From positions 1-41,071 of the forward strand of contig DIVW01000024.1 in NCBI GenBank assembly GCA_002428365.1: 41,071 nt of DNA. Direction: 5' to 3'. The position numbers and the translations under genes are program-made. The notes beneath the pieces are model-generated. The model made no database searches, was not told the DNA's origin, and worked only from the letters and a program-made list of their open reading frames with translations. Origin of the DNA: Propionibacteriaceae bacterium UBA6122. Lineage in GTDB: Bacteria; Actinomycetota; Actinomycetes; Propionibacteriales; Propionibacteriaceae. Within the stretch, counting starts at the first letter, position 1, and every line of letters begins with the position of its first letter. This document shows positions 1-7,237 of the stretch, piece by piece.

Positions 1-31
1 GGTGATGCTCTACCAACTGAGCCACGTCCGC
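1..31 (-). tRNA. tRNA-Gly (probable), 5' part only, truncated by window edge
   Basis: On the minus strand, positions 31 to 1 read as the first 31 nt of a tRNA. There is a 7-nt acceptor strand GCGGACG, then TG, the D-stem GCTC, a D-loop with the GG pair, AGC, and the 5' strand of an anticodon stem (TCACC). The window ends before the anticodon. The 5' half matches what I recall of actinobacterial tRNA-Gly(GCC), but the isotype cannot be read here. Confidence 0.8.
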
Positions 32-238
32 ACCGCAAATCACGCTCCGGCGTGAAGTGCGAGTGCAACCTTAACCCAGGCGTGGGACAGCTCGCAAAAC
101 ACGGCTGAATCGCCGGGAAATCTGGTTGCAGGGGTGGGTCCGGGACGGCGCTGAGTACGTTTGCCACCCGGATGGCCCTGATCGGACGAAACGGCCTAAA
201 CGGCTGACAACCTGGTGTCCTGTACCTCGAGGAGCAAA
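32..238. other. intergenic region between tRNA and luxR-type gene
   Basis: About 200 bp with no convincing ORF. It should hold the tRNA promoter (leftward) and the regulator promoter (rightward), but I could not fix a clear -35/-10 pair for either. A small perfect hairpin lies at 41-54 (CACGC, loop TCCG, GCGTG), just upstream of the tRNA. Confidence 0.5.
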
Positions 239-937
239 GTGGACCAAGGTCAGCGTGCGGTCGAGATTGTCGACCTGGTGACTGCGGTGGCCGAGTCGCT
301 GCGGGCGAACCGGCCAGCCGGGGGAGTCTTCTGCGCCTCCCTGGCCCGGGCCACCGGTGCTGAGGCCTCAGCTTGGATCGCGGTGCGTGAGGGCGAGGAG
401 CCCGAGGTGCTGTGGGCTCAGCCGACTGGCCCGGAATCCGAAACCTTGGTGGCGTCGGCCCTCGACCATGGCCTGGGGCTTGGCAAGCAGTTCTTGAGCG
501 CTCGCGCCGGTCGGCTAGGTCAGATCGTCCTGCTTACCCCCGACGAGGTACCCGGAACCGGACCCGCCAATGCTCATCGAGTGTTGGCCTTGGCCAAGCG
601 GCGCGGTTTCACCGAGTCGGAGCTGGAGCTGCTGGTGGCCAGCCTGCCAGCTCTGACCTGGATGCTCTCTGCGGTGATCGCGGCCAGCGAACGAGCCCGA
701 AGCTTGGCCGCTCAGGTAGCCGCGGCCAAGAAGCTGGGGCTGAGCGAGCGTGAATTGGAGGTGCTGCAGCTGCTCTCTCAGGGCCTGCTGGCCACCTCCA
801 TCGCTTCCCGGTTGGCGTTATCACCCCGGACGGTGCACAAACACCTGGGCAACATCTACGAGAAGATGGGTGTCCACGACCGCCTAGTCGCGGTGCAACT
901 GGCCCGCCAGCATGGTTTGGTGAGCTCTCCCGCCTGA
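239..937 (+). CDS. LuxR-type HTH transcriptional regulator with N-terminal sensor-like region
   Basis: The last 60 or so residues form a LuxR/GerE helix-turn-helix: LSERELEVLQLLSQG, then IASRLALSPRTVHKHLGNIYEKM, the DNA-recognition part. The first ~150 residues look like a GAF-type sensor fold and lack the phospho-acceptor Asp pattern of a response-regulator receiver, so this is an orphan regulator, not a two-component partner. No kinase is adjacent. GTG 239 is preferred because GAGGAG (229-234) lies just upstream, giving 232 aa; GTG 215 in the same frame would add eight residues. The ligand and targets are unknown. It sits between a tRNA and thrS, and nothing in the sequence shows that it regulates either. 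Confidence 0.85.
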   Translation: MDQGQRAVEIVDLVTAVAESLRANRPAGGVFCASLARATGAEASAWIAVREGEEPEVLWAQPTGPESETLVASALDHGLGLGKQFLSARAGRLGQIVLLTPDEVPGTGPANAHRVLALAKRRGFTESELELLVASLPALTWMLSAVIAASERARSLAAQVAAAKKLGLSERELEVLQLLSQGLLATSIASRLALSPRTVHKHLGNIYEKMGVHDRLVAVQLARQHGLVSSPA

Positions 938-963
938 GTCCCAATCCCTCAAGCCACGCTGTG

Positions 964-1009
964 CCGAGGAAAACTCGGGGGGCTTTGTGCGGCAGACTAG
1001 GAAGCCGCA
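964..1009 (+). other. two consecutive hairpins in the thrS leader
   Basis: Hairpin 1 is CCGAG (964-968), loop GAAAA, CTCGG (974-978), followed by GGGGGCTTT; it could be a weak terminator for the upstream regulator gene. Hairpin 2 is TGCGGC (988-993), a 10-nt loop, GCCGCA (1004-1009), ending just before the thrS ribosome-binding site (AAAGGAA, 1013-1019). No T-box signature is present. A regulatory role is inference. Confidence 0.35.
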
Positions 1010-1026
1010 GCGAAAGGAACCAACCC

Positions 1027-3009
1027 GTGTCCGTGACCATCACCGTGTCTGACCAGCTCTCCGAGTCCAAGCAGCAGGTCGTCGACGCCGGTACTACCGC
1101 CGCGGCCCTGTTCGGTTACAACCCGAGCGTGGTGGCAGCGCGGGTGAACGGAAATCTGGTTGATGTTGTCGTCAAGCTCGTCGACGGCGACGTCGTGGAG
1201 GCGGTGAGCGCAGACTCGCCCGATGGCCTCAACGTCATTCGCCATTCCTGCGCCCACGTGGCTGCCCAAGCGGTGCAGAGCCTCTTCGCTGAGGCCAAGC
1301 TCGGCATCGGACCCCCCATCACCGACGGTTTCTACTACGACTTCGACGTGCCCACGCCGTTCACCCCACAGGACTACCAGGCGATTGAGAAGGCCATGGG
1401 CCGGATCGTGAAGGAGAAGCAGCGCTTCATCCGGCGCGTGGTCACTGATGAGGAAGCGAGAGCCGAACTCGCCGCCGAGCCCTACAAGCTGGAACTGATC
1501 GGCCTGAAGGGCGCCTCCGACGCGACCGAGGGTGCCTCAGTGGAAGTCGGCGCCGGCGAACTCACGATTTATGACAACGTTCGGCGCGACGGATCGGTGG
1601 CTTGGAAGGATCTGTGCCGCGGCCCGCACGTGCCGGACACTTCCTTCCTGAAGGCCTACGCCGTCACCCGGAGTTCGGCCGCGTACTGGCGCGGTGACCA
1701 AGCGAACGCGCAACTGCAACGTCTGTATGGCACCGCCTGGCCGACCAAGGAGGATTTGGCGGCCTACCAGCACCGGCTTGCCGAGGCCGCGAGGCGCGAC
1801 CATCGCAAGCTGGGCGTCGAACTTGACCTGTTTAGCTTCCCGGAGGAGCTGGGCGCTGGCCTTCCCGTCTTTCACCCCAAGGGTGGCGTGATCAAGCGGG
1901 TCATGGAGGACTACGTCCGGGACGCCCACATCAAGGCTGGTTTCCAGTACGTCGGCACCCCGCACATCTCCAAAGAAGGCCTCTTCCACACCTCAGGACA
2001 CCTGCCCTACTACGCAGACGGCATGTTCCCGCCTATGGACGACGACGGCCAGAACTATTACCTCAAGGCAATGAACTGCCCGATGCACAACCTGATTTTC
2101 GCCTCCCGCGGCAGGTCGTATCGAGAGCTGCCGCTGCGCTTTTTCGAGTTTGGCACCGTCTACCGCAACGAGAAGTCGGGCGTGCTGCAGGGTTTGACCC
2201 GGGTTCGGATGATCACCCAGGACGACTCCCATTCCTACGTGATGGCCCAGGACGCTGCCGAGGAGGTGAAGCACCTGTTGACTTTCATCACCAACCTGCT
2301 GGAGGACTTCGGCTTGGACGATTACTACCTGGAGCTGTCCACCAGAGACGGCGAAGGGGCCAAGTCGACCAAATTCATCGGCACCGAGGAGCAATGGGAG
2401 AAGGCCACGGCCGTCCTGGAGCAGGTCGGGCGGGACTCTGGGTTGAGTCTGGTGCCCGACCCCGGCGGCGCGGCCTATTACGGTCCGAAGATCTCGGTTC
2501 AAGCCAAGGACGCCATCGGGCGCACCTGGCAGATGTCGACCATTCAGTACGACTTCAACCAGCCGGCCCGGTTCGGACTGACCTACACCGGGCCCGATGG
2601 CCATCCGGCGGAGCCGGTGATGATCCATTCGGCCAAGTTCGGCTCGATCGAACGCTTCATCGGCGTGCTCACCGAGCACTATGCCGGGGCTTTCCCGGCC
2701 TGGCTCGCGCCGGTTCAGGTGCAGTGCATCCCGGTGGCTGAGGAGTACGAGGGCTACCTCGGCGAGGTAGCGGCGAAGCTGCGCGCCGCCGACGTGCGGG
2801 TTGAAGTCGACTACAGCGATGATCGCTTCGGCAAGAAGATCCGCAACGCTCAGACCCAGAAGGTGCCGTTCATGCTGATTGTCGGCGAGGCAGATGCCGC
2901 CGCTGGCGCGGTCTCCTTCCGCTACCGGGACGGCAGTCAGAACAACGGGGTGCCCATCGAAGACGCCGTCGCCGAAATCGTGGCAGCTACCAGGCCGCCA
3001 CGGCGATGA
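1027..3009 (+). CDS. thrS: threonyl-tRNA synthetase
   Basis: Charges tRNA-Thr with threonine in the cytoplasm. The 660-aa protein has the full family layout: N-terminal TGS domain (about residues 1-65), editing-domain motif HSCAHV with a later DLCRGPH, then the class II catalytic core. The core contains motif 2 (FGTVYRNEKSG) and a C-terminal anticodon-binding domain. The three zinc ligands of ThrRS are recognisable: Cys in MNCPMH, His in QDDSHS and His in MIHSAKF. GTG 1027 is chosen because AAAGGAA lies 7 nt upstream and the TGS domain begins just after; an in-frame GTG at 961 would add 22 residues that include the leader hairpins. The stop overlaps the next gene by ATGA, so translation is probably coupled to the HIT gene, as in the mycobacterial thrS-Rv2613c pair. 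Confidence 0.97.
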   Translation: MSVTITVSDQLSESKQQVVDAGTTAAALFGYNPSVVAARVNGNLVDVVVKLVDGDVVEAVSADSPDGLNVIRHSCAHVAAQAVQSLFAEAKLGIGPPITDGFYYDFDVPTPFTPQDYQAIEKAMGRIVKEKQRFIRRVVTDEEARAELAAEPYKLELIGLKGASDATEGASVEVGAGELTIYDNVRRDGSVAWKDLCRGPHVPDTSFLKAYAVTRSSAAYWRGDQANAQLQRLYGTAWPTKEDLAAYQHRLAEAARRDHRKLGVELDLFSFPEELGAGLPVFHPKGGVIKRVMEDYVRDAHIKAGFQYVGTPHISKEGLFHTSGHLPYYADGMFPPMDDDGQNYYLKAMNCPMHNLIFASRGRSYRELPLRFFEFGTVYRNEKSGVLQGLTRVRMITQDDSHSYVMAQDAAEEVKHLLTFITNLLEDFGLDDYYLELSTRDGEGAKSTKFIGTEEQWEKATAVLEQVGRDSGLSLVPDPGGAAYYGPKISVQAKDAIGRTWQMSTIQYDFNQPARFGLTYTGPDGHPAEPVMIHSAKFGSIERFIGVLTEHYAGAFPAWLAPVQVQCIPVAEEYEGYLGEVAAKLRAADVRVEVDYSDDRFGKKIRNAQTQKVPFMLIVGEADAAAGAVSFRYRDGSQNNGVPIEDAVAEIVAATRPPRR

Positions 3010-3578
3010 CCGACGATGCGGTGCCCGCTGAGGCTGGAACCCTGGAGGACGGGGCAACGCTGGCTGGCGTGCCGGACGCGTTCCAGCGCCTGTGGACACC
3101 GCACCGGATGGCCTACATCGCGGGGGAGAGCAAGCCGATCGACGCCACCTCAGGTAACTGCCCGTTCTGCACGGCACCTGGACGCGAGGATGCCGACGGC
3201 CTGGTGGTGCACCGGGGCGAGCACGTCTACGCCGTGATGAACCTGTATCCGTACTCGCCTGGACACCTCCTGCTGTGCCCCTACCGCCACATCAGCGACT
3301 TCACCGAGCTGACGACGCCGGAGGCCGCAGAGCTCGCTGCGTTGACGGCGCAGGCGATGACGGTGTTGCGCGTGGTGTCGCATCCGACCGGCTTCAACCT
3401 CGGCATCAATCAGGGCCAGGTCGCTGGGGCCGGGATCACCGCCCACCTGCACCAGCATGTGGTGCCGCGCTGGCTGGGTGACGCGAACTTCCTGCCGGTG
3501 GTCGCTCAGACCAAAGCTCTGCCGATGTTGCTGGAGGACTCCCGCCAGCAGTTGGCAGCAGCATGGGCCGCCCTGTGA
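3006..3578 (+). CDS. HIT-family protein, probable AP4A phosphorylase/hydrolase
   Basis: A 190-aa histidine-triad protein. The triad HLHQHVV (about residues 147-153) is intact; its middle His is the nucleotidyl-accepting residue of the family. A CPFC pair near residue 50 is typical of the Rv2613c-type actinobacterial branch, which acts on diadenosine tetraphosphate. The gene starts inside the thrS stop codon (ATGA overlap), the same arrangement as in mycobacteria. A link with AP4A made as a side product of aminoacyl-tRNA synthetases is plausible but inferred. Alternative: a general nucleoside phosphoramidase. The substrate cannot be decided from sequence alone. Confidence 0.92.
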   Translation: MTDDAVPAEAGTLEDGATLAGVPDAFQRLWTPHRMAYIAGESKPIDATSGNCPFCTAPGREDADGLVVHRGEHVYAVMNLYPYSPGHLLLCPYRHISDFTELTTPEAAELAALTAQAMTVLRVVSHPTGFNLGINQGQVAGAGITAHLHQHVVPRWLGDANFLPVVAQTKALPMLLEDSRQQLAAAWAAL

Positions 3579-3589
3579 CGCGGATCGCT

Positions 3590-3595
3590 TAACAT
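3590..3595 (+). promoter_or_regulatory. -10 box TAACAT, possible leaderless start of the CDP-alcohol transferase gene
   Basis: TAACAT fits the actinobacterial TANNNT -10 pattern and lies 7 nt before GTG 3603, which is in frame with the ATG at 3594. No ribosome-binding site precedes either codon. I see no clear -35. Confidence 0.35.
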
Positions 3596-4277
3596 GGCGG
3601 ACGTGGGAGGGGCACCGTACGACAGCGAGCCGGTGTTGACCGGCGTGGCTGGCGAGCCCTACGACACCGAACGCATTCTCACTGTGCCGAACATCCTCAG
3701 CTTCATTCGGCTGGCGGGCATGCCGCTGTTCCTGTGGCTGCTGCTGGTTCGCGAAGCCGACCTCTGGGCGGTGGCCGTGCTGGCGATTGGCGGTGCCACT
3801 GATTGGCTGGACGGCTACCTGGCTCGCAGCTGGCATCAACGCTCGCGGCTGGGGCAGGTGCTCGACCCGATGGCGGACCGCCTCTACATTCTGGCGACAC
3901 TGGTCGGCCTGGCGATCCGCGAAATCGTCCCCTGGTGGTTGGTGGTGCTGTTGGCTGCGCGCGATCTGGTGATGGCAACCACGATCTGGCCAGCCCTGCG
4001 TCGGCGGGGGTTCGCCAGTCTCCCCGTGCACTTCCTGGGCAAGGCCGCGACCTTCGCACTGCTGTATGCCTTCCCATTGGTGCTACTGGGATCTGGCAGC
4101 GGGTTCTGGCCCGAGCTGGCCAAGGTCATCGGTTGGGCCTGCGTGATTTGGGGTGCAGCGTTGTATTGGTGGTCTGGGCTGCTCTATCTGGGCCAGGGTG
4201 CCGAGCTGGTTCGGCGGTTCCCACTGGAGGCAGACAGCACTCGTGCCATCGCCGAAAGCGAGACCAAACACCGGTAA
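3594..4277 (+). CDS. CDP-alcohol phosphatidyltransferase (PgsA2/cardiolipin-synthase-like)
   Basis: A membrane enzyme of phospholipid synthesis, 227 aa with about five or six hydrophobic segments. The CDP-alcohol signature D-x2-DG-x2-AR-x8-G-x3-D-x3-D is complete: DWLDGYLAR, then G, then VLDPMAD. The preceding LTVPNILSFIRL is typical of PgsA and Cls-type enzymes that use glycerol-type acceptors, unlike the inositol-phosphate branch. The downstream genes match the neighbourhood of mycobacterial pgsA2 (Rv1822), so this is probably its orthologue, not pgsA1. The start is uncertain: ATG 3594 has no ribosome-binding site, and GTG 3603 lies 7 nt after a TAACAT -10 box. The N-terminus carries a short internal duplication (GGAPYDSE followed by AGEPYDTE). 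Confidence 0.9.
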   Translation: MADVGGAPYDSEPVLTGVAGEPYDTERILTVPNILSFIRLAGMPLFLWLLLVREADLWAVAVLAIGGATDWLDGYLARSWHQRSRLGQVLDPMADRLYILATLVGLAIREIVPWWLVVLLAARDLVMATTIWPALRRRGFASLPVHFLGKAATFALLYAFPLVLLGSGSGFWPELAKVIGWACVIWGAALYWWSGLLYLGQGAELVRRFPLEADSTRAIAESETKHR

Positions 4278-4280
4278 GGT
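4275..4280 (+). promoter_or_regulatory. candidate -10 box TAAGGT for gcvH
   Basis: TAAGGT overlaps the stop codon of the preceding gene and would give a leader of about 48 nt before gcvH. No obvious -35 was found, so this is a weak call. Confidence 0.25.
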
Positions 4281-4334
4281 GTGCCAGTAATCCCGCCTTC
4301 GGGCTAGTGGGGTTGTCGAACAAGGAGACTTACG

Positions 4335-4715
4335 TTGTTCCCAGATGATCTGCTCTACACCAGCAAGCATGAATGGGTTCGCCGTGGCGACGCAGGCACG
4401 GTCCGGGTCGGCATCACCAGCTTCGCTTCCGCTGAGCTGGGGGACGTAGTTTTCGTCTCCCTTCCCCAGGTCGGTGAAGAAGTGGCGGCTGAGGATGCCT
4501 GCGCTGAGGTGGAATCCACCAAGAGCGTTTCGGGGGTCTACACCCCGGCGGCTGGCGTGGTAACCGCGGTGAATGAGTTGCTCAACGACTCTCCGGAGAC
4601 GATCAACTCTGATCCTTACGGGGAGGGTTGGTTGTTCGAACTGGAGTTGGCTGATGAAAACCAGCTTGCCGGACTTCTCAGCGCGGACGCGTACAGCGAA
4701 CTGGTCTCGGGATAG
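4335..4715 (+). CDS. gcvH: glycine cleavage system H protein
   Basis: The lipoyl-carrying shuttle protein of the glycine cleavage complex, 126 aa, the usual length. The lipoylation site is the Lys in VESTKSVS (about residue 60). The C-terminal NDSPETINSDPYGEGWLFE is the conserved end of the hybrid fold. The start is the unusual codon TTG 4335: AAGGAG (4322-4327) lies 7 nt upstream and FPDDLLYTSKHEWV, the family start, follows at once. gcvP lies further along the same strand (7238), with four regulatory or accessory genes between. gcvT is not in this window. The gene order matches mycobacterial Rv1826-Rv1832. Confidence 0.97.
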   Translation: MFPDDLLYTSKHEWVRRGDAGTVRVGITSFASAELGDVVFVSLPQVGEEVAAEDACAEVESTKSVSGVYTPAAGVVTAVNELLNDSPETINSDPYGEGWLFELELADENQLAGLLSADAYSELVSG

Positions 4716-4787
4716 GGTGAAGGTCAATCTGTAGTAAAGCCCCGCTGTTCGGGACAACCCTCAACCCGGGCGCGAAAGGTGACCTTG

Positions 4788-5270
4788 ATGAGCAACTGCC
4801 CAGCATGCGGCCACGAGATGATCGAGGCTGCCAATTTCTGCCCCCATTGCGGCACCAGTCTGGCCAAGCTGTCCGGTGACACTACTCGGGTGATCCCGCC
4901 GGTCGTTGAGGAATTCCAGCTGGAAGACCTTGGTGCCGAGGACGCTGCCGCGGTGGAGGCACTGCCTGCTGGTTCAGCCTTGCTGTTGGTGCTGAAGGGC
5001 GGCCAATCTGGCGGGCGCTACTTGGTAGATGCGGATCTGGCCACCGCCGGGCGTCACCCGCGCTGCGACATCTTCCTCGACGACATCACCGTATCCAGGC
5101 ACCACGCACGCTTCACCCGCCAGGGTTTGCAGTTTTGGGTGACCGATGAGAACAGCCTCAACGGCACCTACGTCAACGGGACCCTCACCGACGGGCCGGT
5201 CGCGCTGCGGCGCGGCGATGAAGTGCAGATCGGAAAATTCCGAATGGTGTTCTTCACCAAGCAGGATTGA
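4788..5270 (+). CDS. GarA/OdhI-like FHA protein with N-terminal zinc ribbon
   Basis: A 160-aa forkhead-associated protein. Residues 4-21 form a zinc ribbon (CPAC followed by CPHC). Residues 31-35 read DTTRV, in the position of the ETTSV phospho-threonine motif of mycobacterial GarA and corynebacterial OdhI. An FHA domain follows, with GRH, SRHHARF and NSLNGTYVNG, the phosphothreonine-binding loops. In relatives, kinase phosphorylation of ETTS makes the FHA domain bind its own tail and stop inhibiting 2-oxoglutarate dehydrogenase and glutamate dehydrogenase. Position between gcvH and ftsR is the same as GarA (Rv1827). ATG 4788 is favoured, with AAAGG at 4774-4778; an in-frame GTG lies at 4779. 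Whether the altered motif is still phosphorylated is unknown. Confidence 0.88.
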   Translation: MSNCPACGHEMIEAANFCPHCGTSLAKLSGDTTRVIPPVVEEFQLEDLGAEDAAAVEALPAGSALLLVLKGGQSGGRYLVDADLATAGRHPRCDIFLDDITVSRHHARFTRQGLQFWVTDENSLNGTYVNGTLTDGPVALRRGDEVQIGKFRMVFFTKQD

Positions 5271-5285
5271 GTCGGGCGGTTTTGG

Positions 5286-5981
5286 ATGGCGTTGGGGCTG
5301 CGCAGTATCGGCCAGGTTCTGGCCATACTCAAACCCGACTTCGATGACATCTCCATCTCCAAAATCCGGTTCCTGGAGGCTGAGGGGCTGATCTCCCCGG
5401 AGCGGGCGCCTTCGGGCTATCGGCGCTATGCCGAGTCCGATATCGAGCGCCTGCGCTACATCCTCGACGTCCAGAAGCATCACTACCTTCCGTTGAAGGT
5501 GATCCGCGAACACCTCGACATGATGGATCGCGGGCAGCGTCCGCCCGCGATGACTGCCGCTGCAGCTGCTGATCCGGAGAAGCCGCTGGATCAGGCCGAT
5601 GGCCTGACACCGCATCCCCGTCCGCCTCGGCGGGCGATCAGGGTCACCCGACGTGAGTTGCTCGATGTGAGCGGTCTGAGCGAGGCGGCCCTGACTGAAC
5701 TGGAGAAGCACCAACTGGTCGTGCCTCGGCGCGGAACCATCTACTACGGTCGCGATGCACTGACGGTTGCGGTCGTAGCTCGCAAGCTGTCGGCTTACGG
5801 GATGGATGCCCGGCACCTGCGAGTCGTGAAACAGGCTGCGGAGCGGGAGGTGGGACTGATTGAACAGGCCATCGCCCCGCATCTGCGGCGGAATCCGGCG
5901 GCGCGCGCGCTGCCGGCCGAGGTGATGCAACTGGTGTTGCACGCCCATGCCGCGATCATGCGCTCCCAACTGACCCAATAG
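5286..5981 (+). CDS. ftsR: MerR-family regulator FtsR
   Basis: A 231-aa MerR-type DNA-binding protein, orthologous by sequence and position to mycobacterial Rv1828 and corynebacterial FtsR, which activates ftsZ. The N-terminal winged helix reads ISKIRFLEAEGLISPERAP followed by SGYRRY; the Rv1828 group starts with a similar SIGQVLAILKPDF. The middle (about residues 80-120) is a variable linker, and the C-terminal half holds an effector-like helical domain (LDVSGLSEAALTELEKHQLV). No metal-binding Cys cluster is visible, as expected for this branch. It starts 15 bp after the garA-like gene and is probably co-transcribed with it. Confidence 0.92.
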   Translation: MALGLRSIGQVLAILKPDFDDISISKIRFLEAEGLISPERAPSGYRRYAESDIERLRYILDVQKHHYLPLKVIREHLDMMDRGQRPPAMTAAAAADPEKPLDQADGLTPHPRPPRRAIRVTRRELLDVSGLSEAALTELEKHQLVVPRRGTIYYGRDALTVAVVARKLSAYGMDARHLRVVKQAAEREVGLIEQAIAPHLRRNPAARALPAEVMQLVLHAHAAIMRSQLTQ

Positions 5982-5989
5982 CCAGAACC

Positions 5990-6490
5990 ATGATTGAACT
6001 CAAGGTCGCCGAAATCCGGGTCGCAGGCACCGAGACTCCGCCAGTGGTGGTGCTTGCCGAGGTGGACGGGGACGAGCGGCTATTGCCGATCTGGATGACC
6101 CACGGCGGTGCGGCAGCGATTCTGGGTGCCACCGAGGAGCCGGACGTTCGCCGTCCTTCCATCCACGACTTGGCCGGGTTGATCCTCAGCGAGCTAGGGG
6201 CGAGTGAACTCAGCGCGGTACACATCGTCGGCTGCGAGGAGGGGCAGTTCTTCGCAGAACTGGTCTTCGCTGATCGATCGCTGCCCGCTCGTCCTAGTGA
6301 TGCCATCGCGCTGGCCCTTCGGGTGAGCTGCCCGATCCGCTGCACCAAGGCAGTGATGGAGGCTCATTCAGTCGCGGCTGAGGCAGTGGTCGGCACGAAG
6401 ACGGTGCAGGCCGAGGCCGAAGTGGAGCGTTTTTTGGAGTTTTTGGACACCGTGACGCCGGATGACTTCACCGGCGAGGAGAAACCCTGA
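5990..6490 (+). CDS. DUF151/BFN-domain protein (bifunctional nuclease family)
   Basis: A 166-aa protein of the DUF151 family, orthologous by position and sequence to Rv1829. The conserved start (MIELKVAEIRV) is followed by LPIWMTHGGAAAIL, a HDLAGLIL segment and the family ending with SDAIALALR. Plant and some bacterial members have DNase and RNase activity, but most bacterial members have no demonstrated function. It begins 8 bp after ftsR, so the two are in one operon. The last ~30 residues are an acidic tail not part of the core domain. Confidence 0.92.
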   Translation: MIELKVAEIRVAGTETPPVVVLAEVDGDERLLPIWMTHGGAAAILGATEEPDVRRPSIHDLAGLILSELGASELSAVHIVGCEEGQFFAELVFADRSLPARPSDAIALALRVSCPIRCTKAVMEAHSVAAEAVVGTKTVQAEAEVERFLEFLDTVTPDDFTGEEKP

Positions 6491-6539
6491 GCCTTTGGTT
6501 CAGACTCCCGTGGTGGGAGAATGTGCGGGCGGCGTGTCG

Positions 6540-6569
6540 TTGACCGTGGACTCGGGGGCGGATTACCGT
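6540..6569 (+). promoter_or_regulatory. putative promoter of the second merR gene (TTGACC - 18 nt - TACCGT)
   Basis: A -35-like TTGACC (6540-6545) and a -10-like TACCGT (6564-6569) are separated by 18 bp, inside the 121-bp gap between the DUF151 gene and merR. This is the best -35/-10 pair I see in the window. Confidence 0.45.
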
Positions 6570-6611
6570 CTTAATCGCAACGACGTGATTCGTCTGAGAA
6601 AGAGGTCGACC

Positions 6612-7181
6612 ATGAACGCTCCGGATCAGCTGCCCGGCACTGAACGTGCTGCCCAGGATCTGCTGTTCGATGGCGATTTCGCCCCAATGCCTGATGATGT
6701 TGGGTTCCGCGGACCGGTTGCTTGCCGCGCAGCAGACATCACCTACCGCCAACTCGACTACTGGGCCCGCACTGGCCTGGTGGTACCCGAGGTTCGCTCG
6801 GCTGGCGGTTCTGGCACTCAGCGGCTTTACAGCTTCCGCGACCTGCTGATCCTGAAGGTGATCAAGCGTCTGATTGACGCCGGCATCTCGCTACAGCAGA
6901 TTCGGACGGCCATCGAGCATCTACGCGCTCGCGGTGTCGAGGACCTCACCCAGGTGACGCTGATGAGCGACGGCATTTCGGTTTACGAATGCACCTCAGA
7001 CGACCAGGTGGTTGACGTCCTTCGTGGCGGCCAGGGCATGTTCGGTATTGCGCTGGGCGGGGTCTGGCGCGACATCGAAGGGACGTTGCAGGAGCTGCCG
7101 GCCGAACGCGTGGACGCGCACCCCGCTCACCTCAGCGATGACGAACTGTCCCGGCGGCGCCGGGCGCGCGCCGTCAGTTGA
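6612..7181 (+). CDS. MerR-family transcriptional regulator (Rv1830-like)
   Basis: A 189-aa MerR protein. The winged helix is near residues 40-110: ACRAADITYRQLDYWARTGLVVPEVR, then QRLYSFRDLLILKVIKRLIDAGISL. The tail ends in a short basic segment. Its place after ftsR and DUF151 and before gcvP equals that of Rv1830 in mycobacteria, a regulator linked there to growth and drug tolerance. ATG 6612 is chosen because an AGAGG ribosome-binding site (6601-6605) precedes it; the open frame continues upstream into the DUF151 gene without family similarity. It probably has its own promoter at 6540-6569. The effector is unknown. Confidence 0.9.
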   Translation: MNAPDQLPGTERAAQDLLFDGDFAPMPDDVGFRGPVACRAADITYRQLDYWARTGLVVPEVRSAGGSGTQRLYSFRDLLILKVIKRLIDAGISLQQIRTAIEHLRARGVEDLTQVTLMSDGISVYECTSDDQVVDVLRGGQGMFGIALGGVWRDIEGTLQELPAERVDAHPAHLSDDELSRRRRARAVS

Positions 7182-7237
7182 CCTCCCGGTCCGGCTGAGG
7201 CGGCCAGGCCCCTGGTGGGGATAGGTTTGACCCTGCC

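Noticed and set aside
938..1026. T-box riboswitch ahead of thrS
   Set aside because: The leader is under 90 nt and the conserved AGGGTGG-type T-box sequence is absent.
3594..4277. Assignment as phosphatidylinositol-phosphate synthase (PgsA1)
   Set aside because: The LTVPNILSFIRL start and the gcvH-garA neighbourhood fit PgsA2 or a cardiolipin-synthase-like enzyme better.
7182..7237. Glycine riboswitch ahead of gcvP
   Set aside because: The gap is only 56 bp, too short for a glycine aptamer, and no aptamer motifs are visible there.
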